Assembly: GCA_045599805.1 (NCBI GenBank)
Contig: JAZRWQ010000114.1
Span: 1 to 15,740 of the forward strand
DNA: 15,740 nt
Direction of reading: 5' to 3'
Source of the DNA: JAZRWQ01 sp045599805
Lineage (GTDB): Bacteria > Bacillota > Clostridia > Oscillospirales > UMGS1783
Under the pieces are notes generated by a model, which was given only the letters and a program-made list of their open reading frames with translations, was not told the origin of the DNA and did not search any database. Below are positions 14,331 through 15,740 of the stretch, piece after piece. The translations under genes and the position numbers were made by a program. How positions within the stretch are numbered: the first letter of the stretch is position 1; every line of letters starts with the position of its first letter.

Positions 14331-15320
14331 TCAGGCTTCTGCCTTGATCTTTCTTCTGGATTTATACATATCGAAGGATGCTGCGATCATAAGGAATGCG
14401 CCGATTGCAGTGGTCTGCAGCTCGGTGGAAATGCCTGCCATAACGATAGCGTTGTCGAGCAATACCATGGTAAGCACGCCGATAACGATGCAGGGGCCGG
14501 AGCCCTTGCCGCCGTTAAGGGAAACGCCGCCGATAGCGCAAGCAGCCATGCACTTGAACTCCCAGCCGTTGCCGGTGTAGGGGTTACCGAAGTCGTAACG
14601 GATAGCAGTAAGAATACCTGCTACGGAAACGATAAGACCGCAAACGATGTAAGCAACTCTTCTTATGAGCTTTACGTTGATGCCGGAAAGGGTAGCAACT
14701 TCTTCGTTGTCGCCAACTGCCTTGATTCTCTTACCAAGCGTTGTCTTTGCAAGCATAATCGAAACTATGATGTAAAGAACTACGCAGATGAAGAACCACA
14801 TGCACAGACCCCAGATACGGAAGTTAGCAAATGCCTTAAGGCCTTCGCCAAGGTCGGTATAAGGATAAGCGTTGGTTACGAAGAAACGGCATGCACCGAT
14901 AACGTAGGACATACCGAGGGTAACTACGAAGTTGGGCAGGTTGAAACCGTAAATGATAGTACCGTTTACAAGACCTACAACGCCGCCGGCGAGAACGCCG
15001 AGGCAAACTGCAGCCCATACGGGGAAGTTTGCAATCTTGATAGCCCAGGCGAATACAACGCATGCCAAGCCGGAGGTCTTACCAACGGATACGTCGGAAG
15101 CGCCGGTCATGATAACAAGTGCGTTACCAAGGCAGCAAATTGCAACGAAGGGAGCAAGGTTTGCAATAGACTTGATATTTTCAAGGCTTAAGAAATTGGG
15201 GTTAATGCAATAAACCGCAATAATAAGTACTACGAGGGGAAGTAAAGCAGAGAATTCATCAGTAGCGATAAATCTCTTCATGGCACTTACAAAGCCATTC
15301 TGTTTCTTTGTTGTCTGCAT
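14331..15320 (-). CDS. Sugar ABC transporter permease (RbsC/BPD_transp_2 type), second of pair
   Basis: This 329-residue inner-membrane permease belongs to the carbohydrate-uptake CUT2 group (ribose, xylose, galactofuranose and AI-2 transporters). About eight to ten hydrophobic segments span the protein, the first at about 25-40. TGASDVSVG (72-80) corresponds to the family's GGIDLSVG. AVGDNEEVATLSGINV (201-216) is the cytoplasmic loop that contacts the ATPase, and CAIGGVSLNGGKGS (261-274) is another family signature. The C-terminus is short and basic. The ATG (15318-15320) is preceded by AGGAGA at 7 nt. The gene lies 21 nt after a second permease of the same family and before a strong terminator, so it is the last gene of its operon. 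Only two TTA and no CTA or TCA codons occur in it. The substrate cannot be told from sequence. Confidence 0.93.
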   Translation of the reverse strand: MQTTKKQNGFVSAMKRFIATDEFSALLPLVVLIIAVYCINPNFLSLENIKSIANLAPFVAICCLGNALVIMTGASDVSVGKTSGLACVVFAWAIKIANFPVWAAVCLGVLAGGVVGLVNGTIIYGFNLPNFVVTLGMSYVIGACRFFVTNAYPYTDLGEGLKAFANFRIWGLCMWFFICVVLYIIVSIMLAKTTLGKRIKAVGDNEEVATLSGINVKLIRRVAYIVCGLIVSVAGILTAIRYDFGNPYTGNGWEFKCMAACAIGGVSLNGGKGSGPCIVIGVLTMVLLDNAIVMAGISTELQTTAIGAFLMIAASFDMYKSRRKIKAEA

Positions 15321-15341
15321 AATTTTCTCTCCTCTCTCAAC

Positions 15342-15740
15342 TTATATAAGGTCGATTCGAGAAGCCATATATCTTCTCTTGAATACGTCCAGGATAAGTA
15401 CGAACATAACCAGCAAGCCTATGCAGCAGAGCTGAGCATTAGCTTCCCAGGCAAGTGCGGACATTGCGTTTTCCAGAAGCTGGATAAGCAGAACGCCCAG
15501 GAACAAGCCGAGAACCGAACCGGAGGAACCAACGAAGCCGATACCGCCGATGTAGCAGGAAGCAATGGTCTTGAAGTCAGCGCCTGTCAGACCGGAAGGA
15601 GAAACCATGCCCTGTTTTGCGTTGGACAGGAATGTACCGGTATAGGACAGGATGGATACGAATATAAGGGTTATCCACTTAACTCTGGTAACGTTAACAC
15701 CAGCCATGGATGCAGACTCGGAGTTGATACCGCAAGCCTG
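15342..15740 (-). CDS. Sugar ABC transporter permease, first of pair (5' end outside window)
   Basis: This is the C-terminal part (132 residues visible) of another RbsC-type permease; the frame stays open to the window edge, so the start is missing. An internal Met at 15705-15707 is not the start: the codons before it read GINSESASMAGVNV, which is the conserved ATPase-contact loop of the family (GxNxxAAxxsGInv). IASCYIGGIGFVGSSGS is the later signature, followed by hydrophobic segments and a basic tail. Two different permeases in tandem suggest a heterodimeric transporter, as in E. coli YtfT-YjfF or LsrC-LsrD. The ATPase and binding-protein genes would be expected beyond the right edge. No TTA, CTA or TCA codon occurs in the visible part. 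Confidence 0.92.
   Translation of the reverse strand, partial: QACGINSESASMAGVNVTRVKWITLIFVSILSYTGTFLSNAKQGMVSPSGLTGADFKTIASCYIGGIGFVGSSGSVLGLFLGVLLIQLLENAMSALAWEANAQLCCIGLLVMFVLILDVFKRRYMASRIDLI

Noticed and set aside
14310..15191. 293-codon plus-strand open frame, rich in Cys, Asn and Gly
   Set aside because: It is exactly antisense to the permease gene in codon register. It is open because the sense gene avoids TTA, CTA and TCA; it has no ribosome binding site and no family resemblance.

Overview
The window reads as chromosomal DNA of a Gram-positive, low-to-moderate GC Clostridia-type bacterium, possibly Oscillospirales or a relative; the rank is inference. The signs are strong GGAGG-type ribosome binding sites, consensus -35/-10 promoters spaced 17 bp apart, CCA-encoded tRNAs, HemZ, a DUF1934/YwiB gene next to argS, and a bifunctional Rel. 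Most content is housekeeping. I see no prophage, CRISPR array, insertion sequence, toxin-antitoxin or defence system.

Layout. (1) Bases 1-224 are AT-rich with no convincing gene. (2) Bases 225-893 hold a minus-strand tRNA operon (Val-UAC, Asp-GUC, Phe-GAA, Gly-GCC, Cys-GCA). It has two near-consensus promoters upstream, a terminator-like hairpin between Gly and Cys, and a terminator after Cys. (3) Bases 914-7721 are a minus-strand operon: recJ, the (p)ppGpp synthetase/hydrolase rel, an MBL-fold hydrolase, hemZ, and a small zinc-ribbon protein that also has its own promoter. Genes overlap by 14, 1 and 1 nt. (4) Bases 7722-10153 are a minus-strand operon: a tRNA-dihydrouridine synthase, an ECF sigma factor and its membrane anti-sigma factor. 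(5) An AT-rich divergent promoter region lies at 10110-10278. (6) Bases 10279-14274 are a plus-strand operon: ddl, murI, DUF1934 (ywiB-like) and argS, joining cell-wall precursor synthesis to tRNA charging. (7) Two back-to-back hairpin terminators at 14243-14311 separate this from converging minus-strand genes. (8) Bases 14331-15740 hold two tandem RbsC-type sugar ABC permeases; the upstream one runs off the window end.

The genes centre on growth control: alarmone metabolism, tRNA supply and modification, arginyl-tRNA charging, and D-Glu and D-Ala-D-Ala supply for peptidoglycan. The observations most worth checking are the paired G-initiating tRNA promoters, the hairpin abutting tRNA-Gly, the dus/ECF sigma/anti-sigma module with an unrecognised outer domain, a glutamate racemase with altered active-site motifs, and the near-absence of TTA/CTA/TCA codons in the permease genes.
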